From assembly GCA_002081555.1 (NCBI GenBank), contig KV920997.1, positions 8,103 through 72,102 of the forward strand: a stretch of 64,000 nucleotides of DNA, written 5' to 3'. Position 1 is the first letter of the stretch; the number at the start of each line of letters is the position of its first letter. The notes under the pieces were generated by a model. That model saw only the letters and a list, made by a program, of their open reading frames with translations. It did no database searches and was not told the DNA's origin. Below, in pieces: positions 10,301 to 25,400 of the stretch. The translations under genes and the position numbers were made by a program. The DNA is from Protostelium mycophagum. Taxonomy: Eukaryota > Evosea > Variosea > Protosteliida > Protosteliaceae.

Positions 10301-13216
10301 ATGCTTATTATTCTGACGCGTTGTAGAATCGCAAGGAGAGAGTGCACCACCCCCGCCACCACCACCAGGAGGAGAATTTCCAGAAGATTCTGGTGCACCC
10401 CCACCACCCCCTCCTCCAGGGGGTAAATGCTTCACAAATTTGCATCAATTTTTGCGGCTCTGCCGTAATGCCAGTGGTCACTAAAAATAGCAAATCAGAA
10501 TTGTGCTCTGATAGATGCATGAAGAATATAAAGTCAGTGTAGATGACAGTACTCAGGAGACGCACCTCCACCACCTCCACCCCCAGGAGGACCCCCACCT
10601 CCCCCCGGACCCCCCGCTCCTCCAGGTTTGAGACTCTACAACGGCTTCTCTCATACTGATGAAACTCTAGGAGCTCCAGCACCGCCTGGCATGCCTGCAG
10701 CCAAGAGACCTAGAAGAGATTACATGAAGGTAAAATTATTTATTATTTTGATTCATATAACTTAAATATTTTATTTTATATCTCACAAATAATGAAATCA
10801 TCGTGCCATCTACACCGAGCCAAATCAGACTGTTCCAGGAACCAAAAACAAAGATGAAGGGACTACAATGGACCAAATTAGATGACAGCAAACTGAAGGG
10901 AACTATCTTTGATCAATTCGGTGAAAACTTGACGAAATTTCAATTGGATTTCACAGACATCGAGAACAACTTTGGCGCCAAAGAAGTGAAGAAGACGGAC
11001 AGCACAGGGGCGGTGGCACCTGTACAAGAGGTGATTTTCCGCGAAATTTCCGTGAGTTTTCTGATCGATGTACAGGGACCACCACAGTTGCTAGACAGCA
11101 AGACGAGTCAAAATATCAGTATGTATTTTTATTCCAAGTCATTAAAAAAAACAACAGAGTTGCCTGATAGCAAAGCCGCAAATTAACAAAAACATGCACA
11201 GAAAACACATCAAAATTTACTTTCGTTTGCAAGACAAAATTATATCTTGGTGCAACCGTGATTTTATTTTGCGGTTTTACCGCCAAGACACATTTTTATT
11301 TGTATTTTTTAATATGTGGCTTTGCCGTAAACAATAAATATTCAGATGCAATCCCACTGTAGTTGCGTGCGACAAAGTTACAGCAAACAAAATCTTCTGG
11401 AACATCATCTCATGCATTGATCTACAACAGTGATCTTCTTGTCTCAATTTAAAGGACAATCCTTCTCCGACATCGCCAGATCCATCGCCTCATTAGACGA
11501 TTCAAAGATCAAATTATCTCATGTGAAGTCCATCAGAAACTTTCTTTCTGCGGACATGAGCGCGATAGACAATTATATTTCAGAGACTAACGGTGACTCT
11601 TCTAAACTCGGACAGTCTGAAAAATTCATTCACGAGGTGAATTCAAACTTTAAATTTGGCGGGAAAATTTTCAATTTTTTCAACATCGCCCAAGTCGAGA
11701 CTTTCGGAAAAATCGTTTTCTCGGACCTCTACAATGATGATCTGCATAATATTTATGTAATTATTATTGTTTATTCTGACATTTGTAGATTAACAAAGTT
11801 GCGCACCTCGAACAGAAATTGAAATTGCTTCAATTCAAGTCAGAATTTTCCTCGAAGAAGGAGGACATCAAGCCGGTACGCAACCCCATCAAAATACATT
11901 TTCATTCCAATTTTCAAAATTCTTCCATCTACAACGCTATTGTAGAATCCTGAATAACGATTGAATTTCTTAGGCTTTAGATCTGGTTAAGAATGCATGC
12001 CAGCAAGTACAAAACAACGAGAGTTTCAAATCTATGATAGAGGTAACCGTTATAGCCGTTACAATATTCAAAATTTAAATTTACAACAGTTGCTACTCGC
12101 CGTTGGTAACTATATCAACGGAGGTACGAAGAGAGGAGAGGCTTTCGGATTTAAATTTCAAACTTTGGCGCGCTTGGGCGATTTCAAATCTACAGACAAC
12201 CAGAAGAATCTAATCTATTATGCATATGAAATTGCGTCTAAACAATCTGCTGACAGCTTGTCATTTTTGACAGAAATGACAGAAATAGCACCGGCCAGCA
12301 GAGGTGATTTCAGAGAAATGTCTACAATTTTTCCTGAAAAATCCAAAAAAATCAACTTCAATTTTAAAAAACTGAAAATATTTAATAAAAACAGTGATAT
12401 TTTCTGGAGTGAAATCCGACGTGGGACAATTGAGAAAAGAATTTAATGAAGTCGAAAAGGCGGCTGAAACAATTGAGACGAGCGGGGACATTAACCCCGC
12501 CACGTCATCATTCATAAGCAAGGCCAGACAAGAGGTAATTTCTCAGAATGATCGTTTCATTTGAATGTGAAGGATCAAATATTTGGGACTCATCATTTTA
12601 GGTAGAAAAGATTCTGAAAGATGCGGAAGAATTGGAAACAATTTATCAGAAAACTGCTGCGTTCCTAGCCGCGGACGCGGCGAATGTCCAGCCGGAAGAA
12701 TTCTTCACGACTGTCAACAAGTTCATCGAAGACTTCAAGACTGCCGTAAAGGTGATTGCCTCGTTGTAGATGAACAATGAACAGATCATTTTGTGGACAG
12801 ATGAAATCTGATCACAGCCAAAAGAAGCATAACGTTGAGTGACATCAGGTCACTAAGGAGAGGGCTGATAAGGCCGAGAGGGATAAGAAGAGACCTATTT
12901 CGGTGAAGAATGCTACTGGACAACAGGGTCCAGCCCTTGCCTCAAGAATGACACCCATGCTACACTTGACGCCTGGCACGCTCAGGTGATGACAACATCA
13001 TCATCCACCATAATGATTGACTGTTTTAGACATCGAGATAGCAGAGATAGCGATCATCTGAGTAAAGGTGATTCTGCCTTTGGAAATCTATTGTCGGCCA
13101 TGACAAATGGACAAGCATTCAAAGCAAGAAGAGACAGGGAGAGAGTGTCAGCAAGATTCTCGCAGCAGGAAGTGAATGCGGCCATAGACAACATGATGGA
13201 GAACAAATCGCCATAA
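7352..13216 (+). CDS. Formin with N-terminal C2 domain (C2-GBD/FH3-FH1-FH2-DAD)
   Basis: An actin nucleator and elongator. Exon 1 (MASNLTAGMK, from 7352) splices to a C2 domain (IVAKGPSLYLKLKLNN, NPIWNEAFNFEV, DVLKIQLFNSRNQL). A GBD/FH3 armadillo region follows at about 7870-9690 (KWNLLKQRIN, ALRCVRAIMNT, YIALINAICNIPDQ). FH1 exons at about 10255-10710 are proline-rich and separated by short introns. FH2 covers about 10800-12730 and includes MKGLQWTKLDD, LLAVGNYINGGTKRGEAFGF and LGDFKSTDNQKNLIYY. The last exon has a DAD-like FGNLLSAMTNGQAF followed by KARRDRER, so Rho-controlled autoinhibition is likely. Two hairpin-bearing introns lie in the FH2 part. C2 domains at formin N termini are known in Dictyostelium. 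Exon joins between 10000-10200 and 11100-11450 are uncertain. Confidence 0.88.
10453..11326. repeat. Hairpin cores TGCGGC-nnn-GCCGCA in formin introns
   Basis: Short GC-rich inverted repeats occur in introns of the formin at 10453-10467 (TGCGGCTCTGCCGTA) and 11271-11284 (GCGGTTTTACCGCC), with half copies at 11171-11180 and 11317-11328. They match the core of the MITE at 54575-54721 and of single copies at 57204-57218 and 60189-60203, so they may be worn remnants of the same family. Confidence 0.5.
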
Positions 13217-13314
13217 AATGATGATGCTTGTAGACTCCAAGTGATCACAGGGCTCAGGAGTATATTGCAGACAGAATAGGGTCGACATCAAATTAGAAGT
13301 GAAAACCAAAAAAT

Positions 13315-16300
13315 TTATGTATTATCTTCAATCTCCTCGTCTTCATAGCTGTCTTCGCCCATCGGAAAATCGATCTTTGTTTGCTAAACAAAATCAACAT
13401 ACCAAATCTACAACATCTACACCCACCGTTCCTCTATAGATCTTGATGACCATGTCCTTGTCGAGATATCTAAAGAGCCCGATTCTCTGCTGCTTCATAC
13501 GAGCAATGACTTCCATGCAAGGATCAAATTGATCTTGGCTGAAGAGGTATTCCACCAACATCGCGTAAATATCTCCCACCCTCACTATGTCCTAAAAGTG
13601 ATGAGCTGATTATGTGCAACATGTAAAATAATAATATATTCACCTCGAGTTGGTTGGTCTCGCACATGTTGGAGGCTGCCATCATCGCATCATCAGGGTT
13701 AGTGCTGAACATGGCTCTGATGTTTAAGAACAACTCCACCACTTCAATCTTCTTTTTGATCATGTTTAGTTTAGATTCTTTTGTTGGTATTTTTGACTTT
13801 GACATGTATTTGTACGCCTCGTTCAGAGCGCCATGGGCTTTCGTGTAATTTTTAAACTCTTCAATTTCCACCTATTTTTCTCAGAATGATCGTTGTAGAC
13901 GTAATTGTAGATGCGAAAATACCTGAGCGCAAGATACGAAGAAGAGAGCGAGGGACTCTGACGACTTGGCTTTTGTGTAAAAATTGATGATGGCCTTCAT
14001 GACCTCCGGCTGATTCCTCCATTCTAATGATTGAAGATAATTAGCCGCCATGATGTACAGCTCTGGCTGTCTTGATTTATCTGTGGCGTGTCAACGTCAA
14101 TTTCAAACTTCAAAAAATCACATTTGTATAAACTTTTCTAAAATTCAAGACCGAAAAACTCACTCGCAAAAAAGATGATTTTTTCGGTGTCTCCTGATCT
14201 CAACAAGACCTTCATCGCCTTGTCCTTCTCCTTTGCAAGAGTATACATCTTTGTGGCTAGATGGTAGGACCCTTGCTTTTTCACCGCTTTGGCGATGGCT
14301 TTGAACATGGCTTCTCTCTGGGTTTGGTCTTGCATGGGAAGGTTAATCATCCTGTCACACATGTCGTCCGTAATAGTGATCCTATTGTTCAAGGCAACTT
14401 CTAAGGCTTTTTGGACCTGTCAATATGGTCAGATGCAACTCGTCTATCGTTGTAGATTGTCAAACTTCACCTGGCCTCCAATAATGTACAGTGTCACGGC
14501 TTTGTCATATCTATTATGGTTCAAAAAGAAGTCACAACACTTCTCAATCAAGACCGGGTCCGTGCCGTGTGTCAGATCATCCGTAATATTTCCAAGCTGG
14601 TCGTAGAGTCCAGCTTGGAAGCACAACTCCACTGCTTTTCCCAGAGCTCCACCCTTGTGGAAGAGTGTCACGGCCTTGTCCATCTGCTCTCTGTCCTCGA
14701 AATATTTGGCAGATTCGAGCATGATGCGGCTGCCAGAACTTTGCAATGCTAAATTTAGCACCTAAAAAAGTCAGTTTTACGATATTTTTGGAGAATATTT
14801 TCAAGTCAAAATCTTATTTGACAAATTAAATTTTAATTTTTTCATAAGAAGTTACCTCCTGTTCCAAATCGTGCTCTATGGCGAGTCTGATTCCATGATT
14901 AAAGCATTTTGCTCTTGAATAAAACTGGATAGCTTCCTAAAAATACATCAACATATCGATCTACAACACTTCACATAACAACTTGACAAAGTTGAAATGA
15001 ATAGATCTACCTGGATCTGGTCTCTGTTTTCAAAGATTCTTCCGACATGATAAGCAGCTCCCATATCGTTCGATTCTGAAGCGATTCTGCAAGCTTCGTC
15101 CAAGTTGTCTTGGAAACAGTAGATACGGACCAGTGATAGATAGTCTTGAGCTCTCTGGTAATATTGTACCGCCTTGTCAAAATGTCCTTTACTCTCTGAT
15201 TTTTCTCAGAAATTTCGTATAAAATTCACAGAAACATCATCTTTTTGTATCAGAAAAAGCAACAGCACGTGTCACTACATTTTCTGAGATTCACCAGAGA
15301 TTTCGTTGAAATTTAAACGAAAGTTGCACCTGAATAACGTGCCCACCACTCAAACAGTTGATTGTCTTTCATCGCGTCTATATACACCTCCAAGTCCTCG
15401 AAATTTTTCGCTTTGAAGAGCATTCTCGGCACTTCGTGCCTGTGCGTCTGTGATTCTTCAAATTGTTTTACGGCTCCAGGGAAATCTCCGATGGATTCCA
15501 AGTATTTTGCATATTGGTAGTATGTCGTCCTGAGATATCTCAATCATCGTATCTACAACGAGACGATTCATAATAAATGAAAACTCACCTCAGGTGTATG
15601 CGATCTTGTTTGTTGGCTGTGAGGACTGCCCCCTTCCAGTCATTTCTGGCTTGTTGTAGTTTGTTCACGAGGTCATAACGGTTACAACCCTTGTACAGCG
15701 ACTCCGCCTCGTCAAATTGACCCAGCTCTATGGCAACCACGGCTAATTGTGCCTCCACGGGTAATTTTCTGGACTCGCGAAGAGCTCTTGTGCCTCTCGC
15801 ATTACCCATGTTGGCTAAACATACCTAGATTTCTCAGAAATCTATAACAATTACAGTCCCGCGATTTGTGGGTCAGTTCAGGTATAAATATGAGATGACC
15901 GAAACATTGTATACAATACGTCAGATTTTGTCAAAACTCAAGTTTCTCAAAAAGGTAGCCAAAATCTTCTAAATTATATATTCATATTAGAATGTCACCT
16001 CTGCCACATCTATGCGCTTCGTTTTAATGCACATACTGGCCATGTTCTCCCACACATTCGAGTTCTTGATCAATTTCACCGCCTGTACATATCAGTCGCC
16101 GTGGGAGATCTTTCTGGTAGGTTGTAGATTCCCACCTTGTATGCCTCGTCCATATTTCCTATGGCTAAATAATACGAGAAATTCAGAATGGCATCTCTTG
16201 TTGCAGTGTCGGTTACTTCCATACCAGCAAAATCTCTCATCACCTGAGCATTCCGTTAATACCGGGTTCTCCTGATCTGAAAGTCTCATACCCTTGGTTC

Positions 16301-19174
16301 TATTTTTGGAGTCTGGGATTCTTCAGGCTTTTCTCTCTTTGCAAAATAGATGTAAGGCACAGTCAGACCGAGCAAAGTCTCTACATCCTTCGGCTCTACA
16401 AATTTGTCCTGAAAGACGGTCTCGTCCGTCTCGGGGGCAACAAATATCGTGGTGAGGGTTAGTGTTGAACCCGAGACCCTTGGGGTTGAGATGACTCCGG
16501 GGTCGTCAGGGATATCCTCCTGGCACTCTATACCGAGAAGCCTTCCATCAATGAAATCCCAAGCTAATTTGAGTGGTTGTCTGTTGACAATCAGAATGTC
16601 TGGCACAAATTTTTGTTTCGTTGTAGATCATCAAAAAATGAAATCTTGATGAATCTTCTTACCCTCGCTCAAATTTATGTTCTAATACGGCATCTCTCTC
16701 CATTTCATAGACAAAAACAGATTTGTTTGGAATTCTTGAAAATAAATTTTCGGGGTAATATTCCGACAAAAGAGCCACGTGTGTTCCCGTAGCATTCACA
16801 GAAATTTTCGTGATCCTTCCCACGGCAGATTTCTAAGAATTTCATCAAAAGTTCACAATATTATTTTGGCGGGAAAATATTTTGTCGTAGATCATTACCT
16901 CCTGGAAGATTCGGGTGTGACCCACTTGCCTTGCTTCTCTTCTGGTCAAGTCCCAAACTTTCAGGACGTTTTTATTGGACAAAGCGGCGAGGAAGGTCTT
17001 AAAGACAGAGACCATGATAGGGTCTCCCTCACCCTCTCCAAAAGAAAGGGTCTGTTTACAAACGTACTGTGACGTCATCAGATCTTTTTGGCGAGATGTT
17101 GTCGAAAAATCGAGATGTGAGATTTTGGCGGGAAAGTCACCTGTTGTAGAGTGCAAAGTTCGATGCGGTTGGCCATGCACAGTGCTAAAGATTCACCAGT
17201 GATAGCTGCCGCAAAAATTGGCTCCTTGAGTCTATAATTAGAAGAGACGGGAGAGACGGTCAAATTGTCTTTGACTTCGTATACTTCCAATCTTTTTGAA
17301 GAATAAACAACCATATTTTCTTCGTGTAGATGGAAGCCCCTGATGGTTTGTAGACCGGGAGTGATTACGGAGGGAGAAGGAGGGGGAGGGGGGTTGGTGG
17401 TCCCGGGAGGAGGAGGGAAATGTCTATCAAGAGTGATCTTGTCGGGGGCGATTTGAAACACCGCTGTATGCATGAGTACTTTTCCCCAAGTGTGTTTTTT
17501 AAAAGAAGTTGGGACTAAAAACTCAATAAAATAACAACCTGTCTGATTGTACAACATTTTCGTTTGAGATATCTCATGTACCATGACCACGATATCAGGA
17601 AGAGCCACCCCCAAAGCGGTAGACCCGATAGGTCCGTGGATCAATTTCCTCGGAATATCAGGTAGTGAGATGTCGTGAGGAAGCACCTGCCATGATTTTT
17701 GTCCCTCCCCTGTAGGGGTGTACCTGTACATTGTCGACATTTGGTCTGAATAAATGACGGGAAAATACATACTTCCATAATTGAAGTCTCTTGCCGCTAC
17801 CTCCTGCCGCGAGAATTTGTGTGTGTGGGTTGTATTTCAATGCGGAGGTTCTGTCTTCAGATGACGTCATACCGAGTGTATAAGCCACAGAATCTCGCTC
17901 TACATCGAAAAATCTGGTTGGAATCAAAAATACAAAATGATAAATTGAATTTAACGAGGAAATAAGCTGAAAAAATCTTGAACAAATGTTTCTTGTCATA
18001 AAATAATTTTTGGGTTTTCAATACATCCTCTATATACAGGCATCTTTCCGCAAGCCTCAAAACGAAATTGTTACTCGAATCGATCCGTTAAGAATTTACC
18101 TAATGATGCAATCTCCCGTCGATGCAGTCGCGATGAAGCCGTCTGTCACCCATTCTACGAGTAGTTCATCAGAAGATCCCATGCCCCCCATAGGCATGAG
18201 TGTGATCTATGATTGTCAGAATTGCCAGGTATTGTTTGAACGAACCTTCTTCAGCAGGTCAAGTTTACCGTCGGGGGCAATGCCGTATCGATAAAGAAAG
18301 CCGTTCTTTCCTGCCACAAAGAGGTGGTCCTTCTCTTGCCAATAATGCATGAAGATGATGGAGCTGTCTTCAATTGTTGCCACCTTCATCATGTCAGAAT
18401 AAAGAAGGTGAACACACTTGATTTTTCATTCTTAGAAAAAAAAGAAAAATTCTGCTGAGCTAAAAATAGAGGATATATCACCTGTTTAATGGTATTGTTA
18501 TCGTCTATGGCGAAGTAGATGACACCTTTCTGGCCACCAAAGAAGAAGAAATTCTTCTCTTTATTCTTGATACGAGTGCGGTAGACCATGTGAGTGAGTG
18601 GGGCGGCATCCTTTTGGTATTTGCCAGCATTTGTGATTGTTGTTCTGCGAAAATGAGTTGATCAACCCATTTTAAATCACAACACATACTTGTTTACAGC
18701 CCACGTACAAACATTTCCTTTCTGCTTGATTTCAGACTGATGAATCTGAGAAATTATTGACATACCTCGTCACCAGTGATGACTCTTTCTCCTCCTTCTG
18801 CCCAATTAATGAAGAGAATCTTGCATTGTTCGTGAACTCTTCCTGGCTCCGACAATTTTTTTTCTCCTGTTTCAGAGAATAGTGTGATGTTTCCTGCAAA
18901 GATCAGCAACGAAAGAGTATCATCTTTGTCTCGCACCATCGTCCCAACCGATCAGCAAAGCTTTAGCTGTCGGGTGCCACTGCACACTTATTGGCAGAAA
19001 ACCTTCTCTTTTGATTGTCGCTTCGTGTTTCTCTCCATCTTCTGCAAACATGTTGACGGCGCCATTTGAGCAACCAACTGCTAGTTGTGGATAAATAGGG
19101 TGGAATGCCAGACATAACGTGTCCGATTTTGCTGGAGCAGCACAAGCACTTATTGTTACAGTCGGTGCCGTCAT
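13315..19174 (-). CDS. IFT140: Intraflagellar transport protein 140 (IFT-A)
   Basis: Core subunit of the IFT-A complex, which drives retrograde transport and membrane-protein import in cilia. The N terminus (from ATG at 19174) is WD40-like: [19 protein letters not shown], then [17 protein letters not shown]. The middle carries two propellers' worth of beta-rich exons. The C-terminal half is TPR-like and matches IFT140 closely: [89 protein letters not shown], then [15 protein letters not shown]. The protein ends with an acidic tail ([13 protein letters not shown]) at 13315, like the acidic end of metazoan IFT140. More than 20 short introns interrupt the gene; many contain GTTGTAGAT or its reverse complement. 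It is convergent with the formin, with about 100 bp between stop codons. Confidence 0.93.
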
Positions 19175-19227
19175 CGTTCAGCCTGATGCATGAAGCTTTG
19201 CAAAAATAGCGACGGAAACGGGATGCC

Positions 19228-19283
19228 GAGGTGTAGTCCACAAAAACCTCGAAAAGAGGTGTAGTCCACAAAAACCTCGAAAA
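19228..19283. repeat. Perfect 28-bp tandem duplication
   Basis: The unit beginning GAGGTGTAGTCCACAAAAAC occurs twice without mismatch (19228-19255 and 19256-19283). It sits 54 bp upstream of the IFT140 start codon, in its leader or core promoter. Its reading frame in the minus-strand ORF reaching 19355 is repeated too, but nothing shows that this ORF is translated. Confidence 0.85.
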
Positions 19284-19530
19284 GGCTGAATCAAAGGGAC
19301 AACGATGGAAGCACTGAGACTCAAAACAGTCTCTTCCATACGCTCTCTCTGTCATGATTCCAGCTCTTCAGAAGGCCAGCTTTTGGGAAAAAATGTTATG
19401 TATTTGCACGATTGTTGATACACACCAGAAGGTTCTTTCAACAGAATATCTGATCACTGCCACAGCAAAAATACGAGTACACAACTTGATCTGGAGCACA
19501 ATTAAGAAGACATTTGTCCTGTCAAATTTA

Positions 19531-20752
<1,222 letters not shown>

Positions 20753-20915
20753 TCACTGCAATGAAAATTACAACCGGTTTGCCAGAGAAAACTGGAGATC
20801 AGGGGAACTCATTTCCAGGATCGTATGCATTTCTGATTTGTATGAAGTGACAACCTTTGATCAAAAGCTTTTGTTCGTGGAAAGACAACATTGTTGAATG
20901 ATCAGAAGATCTGAT

Positions 20916-21275
20916 TTAGTAGCTAAATGATAAACATGTTCCTTTTGAGGTTCTGGTTCTGCAATCAAGAATTAGATACCAAATCAACTTCAGAAAAGGT
21001 GTTGTGTATCCATCGCAGCAACATGATCCAAGGCTGGAAACTGGGAACCATCGCCTTCCCTTGTGTTCGGCACTGATAGCAACGAGAAACTTTAGAACCC
21101 ACCTTAATTTCTCCCTCACCATCTTGCTGCAAGAGTTCTCTCGGCCCAGACCGCTCAGAGGAGAAGCGTCACTCAAAGCGATTAGCTCCTGCTCTTTCTT
21201 GAATAATTCATCCACGTGGTGCCGGACCCTCTCTAAAAACAAGATTGTGTCTTGTCGGTTTCTGCCCGGAAACAT
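20916..21275 (-). CDS. Hypothetical protein, 119 residues
   Basis: A single ATG-started frame upstream of GAPDH on the same strand. The first 55 residues look like amphipathic helix (FLERVRHHVDELFKKEQELI, then ALSDASPLSGLG). The rest is hydrophobic and Cys-rich and may be read-through beyond a real splice donor (AAG before gtgggt at about 21104). I do not recognise the family. It could be a genuine small gene or a first exon. Confidence 0.25.
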   Translation of the reverse strand: MFPGRNRQDTILFLERVRHHVDELFKKEQELIALSDASPLSGLGRENSCSKMVREKLRWVLKFLVAISAEHKGRRWFPVSSLGSCCCDGYTTPFLKLIWYLILDCRTRTSKGTCLSFSY

Positions 21276-21960
21276 CGTCTCTCAAGAAGCTCGAATTCCC
21301 ATAATAGATAGTGATGTGATAATTATATTTCCGACCTACTTCGATTTAACTCGATATTCGTGGGGTGGGTTGCAACCACCTGTTACGGCTGCCTGGCCGC
21401 ACATTTGAATTGATGGGATGTCAAGGAAGCCATCTGTACGCCAGATCACTGGTTGTAGAGGATGCTCCCGTTTGCAACTTCGGTATCGCCAGAGGCATGG
21501 AGAGGAAGCTCTCTGTGTCTCGGGTGTTGAACAGAGGGGGACCGCGTGAGGCAGGAAACTGAGCAACGAAAACCCTCGGTATCGATAGAGTGTGAGGATA
21601 CTGCGTCTGAGATCAGCCTGGAAGGTTGGGTGGTCGATAGGGTACACCGTCAATTTTTTTGCCTCTTCCCTTTACAATGCAAATTTGTATAATACCCGCC
21701 GTGTATGCTGGTCCTTAAGATATGTACATCCTTCCTATCTTTGTACCGGATGTTCTCTTATATCTATGCAAATTTGGAGGATACCCTCTAAAATGGATTT
21801 GTATGTGATCCCGCCTCAAGAATAATACCAACTTGTCATTTTATGGGGCTTTTATTATTCCTCTTTACAATGGATAAGAGAGACTTGAATACCATGGCAA
21901 CACTTCTAATATTGGTGGTATACAGATGAAGTACAAAAAGAAGAAAAGGTCTTGCCATTG

Positions 21961-22217
21961 TTATACCGACCACTCTGGTATTCTTCGCGACTTGAACTCA
22001 CTCGGAAATAGTATTCTCACAAACTTGTCGAAGCTGAACTTTTCCACCATATCCTCAACCTGTTTTCTAGTTGAATCTTGATGCGGCTGGACGTATCAAA
22101 AATGGTGCGGCGCACGTACCGCATCATCGTTGAAGCGATGCAAAGGTAATCACCACGTAGACGAAAGGCACCAGTTGCCAAGAGCTGGTACAATGGCGCA
22201 TGTCTTTGTATCAGCAT
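21961..22217 (-). CDS. Hypothetical C-terminal exon(s)
   Basis: The exon at 21961-22085 reads QDSTRKQVEDMVEKFSFDKF and ends PSEFKSRRIPEWSV, a mix of charged and hydrophobic residues typical of real coding sequence. A short intron (about 22086-22121) begins gtacgtgcg and ends cgtccag. The frame upstream (YQLLATGAFRLRGDYLCIA) is out of phase with it in every join I tried, so the model is incomplete. No family was recognised. Confidence 0.25.
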
Positions 22218-22487
22218 CTTGTCATTGTAGTATATGTTCTACAAATGGGGCTAATAGATGGATCGCACTATGAGAATGTATGTTTCATTTCGTTTTACAA
22301 AATTAGATTAAATGTAAGTACTGACTGGACAGCTGTGGAATCTTCTCCAAAAAGCCCCTCAGGCCGTCTCGTTCTATGTGCACAGAGAAAGAAAAAAAGT
22401 GTCTTGACCTTCAGGGTAGAAAAATATCTTACCTGCGGTCTGAGAGGCTAAAAAACTGCTGGTAAATATCCAATGAACTACATTACC

Positions 22488-25400
22488 TCAGACCGGCGGG
22501 TTGGAGACGCTTTGTATGTCTTTATGTACTTCTTCATATTCTTCAACAAGATCCTTGTACTCAATTTTATTTGGAGCCTTTGCGGTTACCCATCACCCAC
22601 ATCTTGTATAGACCTTCCGGATTTTCCTCATCTCTGTCGACATTGTGTACATCACTAACTCGTGTGTCGGCAGTCGCAGGGTCTCCTTCTGGAGGTAGAT
22701 TTCGCTGGAAATTCAATTGAAATCTCTGGGTTTCGGCAAAAGTGAGAGAGCCAACAACTTGCAATACAGTCTAAAAAATCAGAATATAACATTGAGAGAC
22801 ATGAACATCACCTGGAAAGTAACAAGCCTGTGAAGTTTCAGTTTACGTACGTCCATCTACAACACTCACGTGTAGCCTAGCTCCCCAGACATTTGTGTTT
22901 CTGATGTGAAATCGAGAAGAAAACTCAATTCGGAGTATAGAAATGGTACATTCGCTCTGACCATTACGTAGCATATCAACGGCAACAAATCGTCTGCCCC
23001 CCTGAAATTTCATTCAGTTTTCCATGAATTTTAATTCAGTTTTTCACGAAAGTTCAGTGAGTTTTCCACAGATTTTCAGCGGAATCCGAGATATTTTGTG
23101 GAAAACTCACAGAAGAACACTGTTGCCGTGATGGCGGTCTACAACGCTGCAGATATTCTGGTGCGTCTCCATGATGAGTTGTAACTTGCTGGTAGGGCTG
23201 TGCGTTGTAGTGAGACCTCTCAGCATATTAACTGATTCTTTATACGGATCATCCTCTTCTGAGAGTGGTCCTGCCACCAAATGTTCCTGGAACATCATAA
23301 ATTCGGTCTCGCAGATAAGAATACAGAAACTCACTGGGAGCAACCAATATTGACGATCTACACCAAGATGCATGGGTGCAATGAAGCTAAACACGGACAG
23401 CCTCTCTGTCAACATCTGGTCGCTGAAGCTGTTCTGCAATAACGTCAGTTGGATACGAGGTTGTCTCGAAATTTCAAGGAGATGTCACCTTGATCTTGTA
23501 TAATTCGAAGAGATTTCCATAAATGGCGGGAAAAACCTCGTTCTCTACAATTGGCCTCAAGATAATCTACAACGTTGTAGAAGGTCACAAAATATTGTAC
23601 TGGAAACCTACCTCTTGTGCGTCTTCCGCGTCTTCCGCGAGGCCTTGCGAAATTAATCCTGAAATTAATTCTGGATAATAATTTCCGATTAATTGCGTTG
23701 TAGTCAGTGAAAAAGTCAAGGAGAAGTGTTTCAACTTGAAAATCAAGAGAAATCATGGTTGTAGATGTACATAAAGGATATGTATGTAGTCCTTCAAATG
23801 TAATTTTAGTTCGGCGAAAGAGACCTCGTCTTCAGTAGATTCCATCTGTTGGTTGTATTTCAGCAATTCTTTTGTCATTTATGGCCACAAATAAAAATTA
23901 GACTTTCACAATCTCTCAACATTTTTGTTTCGTTCAGAAATGTTTGTCCCCAGCAGAATGCCAAATATACTAGATGCAATATATTTTTTTCATTTTTTAA
24001 TTCAAAGCAAACAAAAATGTCACTTTAAAACGAAAAAAATATCTTGATGATTTTTATAAATTTGGTAAAAAATGTAATCACAATTATTACCTTCCATTGC
24101 AGGACAAATTCTATATAAGATTGTCCTAAAGGATGTTTTGAATTTCTGCGAGATTTCATCAGTTTTCTTAATGAAATTCCTGCGAGATTTATACCCGAAA
24201 GACGCCTTCAGATGTTTTTTGACCTCTTCCATATTGAGAGGCAATGTCAAATTATGTACAAAATGTTTATCTGCGATCTACAACCAGTCAATATTGAATA
24301 TTATTGCAAAGCATCTGCAGAAATGAACAATTCTTATTCAAGGTTGAGAATGGAAATGCTGAGTACGTAATTATCAGCGATTCCATAACGCTGATCACTA
24401 TATCTGTTATGCAATATGGAGAAAAAGACAAAGCAAGGTCATATGACCTAAACCCTAAACCCTATAAACTTTCCTCACCTTGGCTTCATTTTTCAGAGCA
24501 GCGAAATTGGTCTTCTCTGTGATATGTTTTGCAAATGATGTCAACCTGTCCTTGATTTCTGTCCTGAGGCATATAAGATATCATGATAATGGCACTATGA
24601 CGTCATGAAAAGATGACATGTGTTATTTTGACGTCATAATTATTCCATTCTGTTGAGATATCTCATGTCGACATTCTTACTTTTTGGCTGATAATGTCGA
24701 CATGGTGTTGCTTTGGGCCTGTATTTGGTTGTTTGCAGCTGGTGCGAGTTTTTCAGAGAGAGCATTGGCCTCTGCTTGTTGCTGTTCTAAGAGTTGTGCG
24801 TATTTCTGCTTTGCGATGACGTAATTTTCATGTTGTTCTCTGGCAAGTTGTAGATTCTGGAATTCATTAACCAAGATATTTCAGCGCTACATGTACTCGA
24901 ACACCCCAAAATGTGGGATATCTATGGCGTCATATTGAGATGTCTTACCAGAGTTGTCATCTGACTTTTCATTTCTTCTGGATGGAGGTTTGATCTCATC
25001 AGTTTTTTCACTTTGATTCCATGAGCTTTGACGAGACTCTCATTCTTCTTCTCTGCCTCCACAAACGGCTGCTTTAGCTTCTATTTTAAAGTTATTCAAC
25101 TTTGCATTTTTCACGATTTTATGTGAAGGCATGTGGTTCTGCGGAATGGTTGATCATTGTTTTCAAGAAATGTTTACCGATTCGACACGTGTGACCTTCA
25201 ACTTCTCTACAACTTGTGGTGATCTCACACTGTTCACCTCTTGGGTAACGGCTTTCATCAGCTCATCCTTCACTGCTATGGATCGTGCTCTATCCACACC
25301 TGTATCACATAAACGATCATAAAGTGCTTTTCATCAGACTCACATTGCTGATACACCTCGAATATCTTTTTGACTTGCTCTGGTTTCAGATTACCTTTGT

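Noticed and set aside
10217-10682. Minus-strand Gly- and Trp-rich ORFs
   Set aside because: They are the reverse complement of the proline-rich FH1 exons of the formin; low-complexity coding keeps the other strand open.
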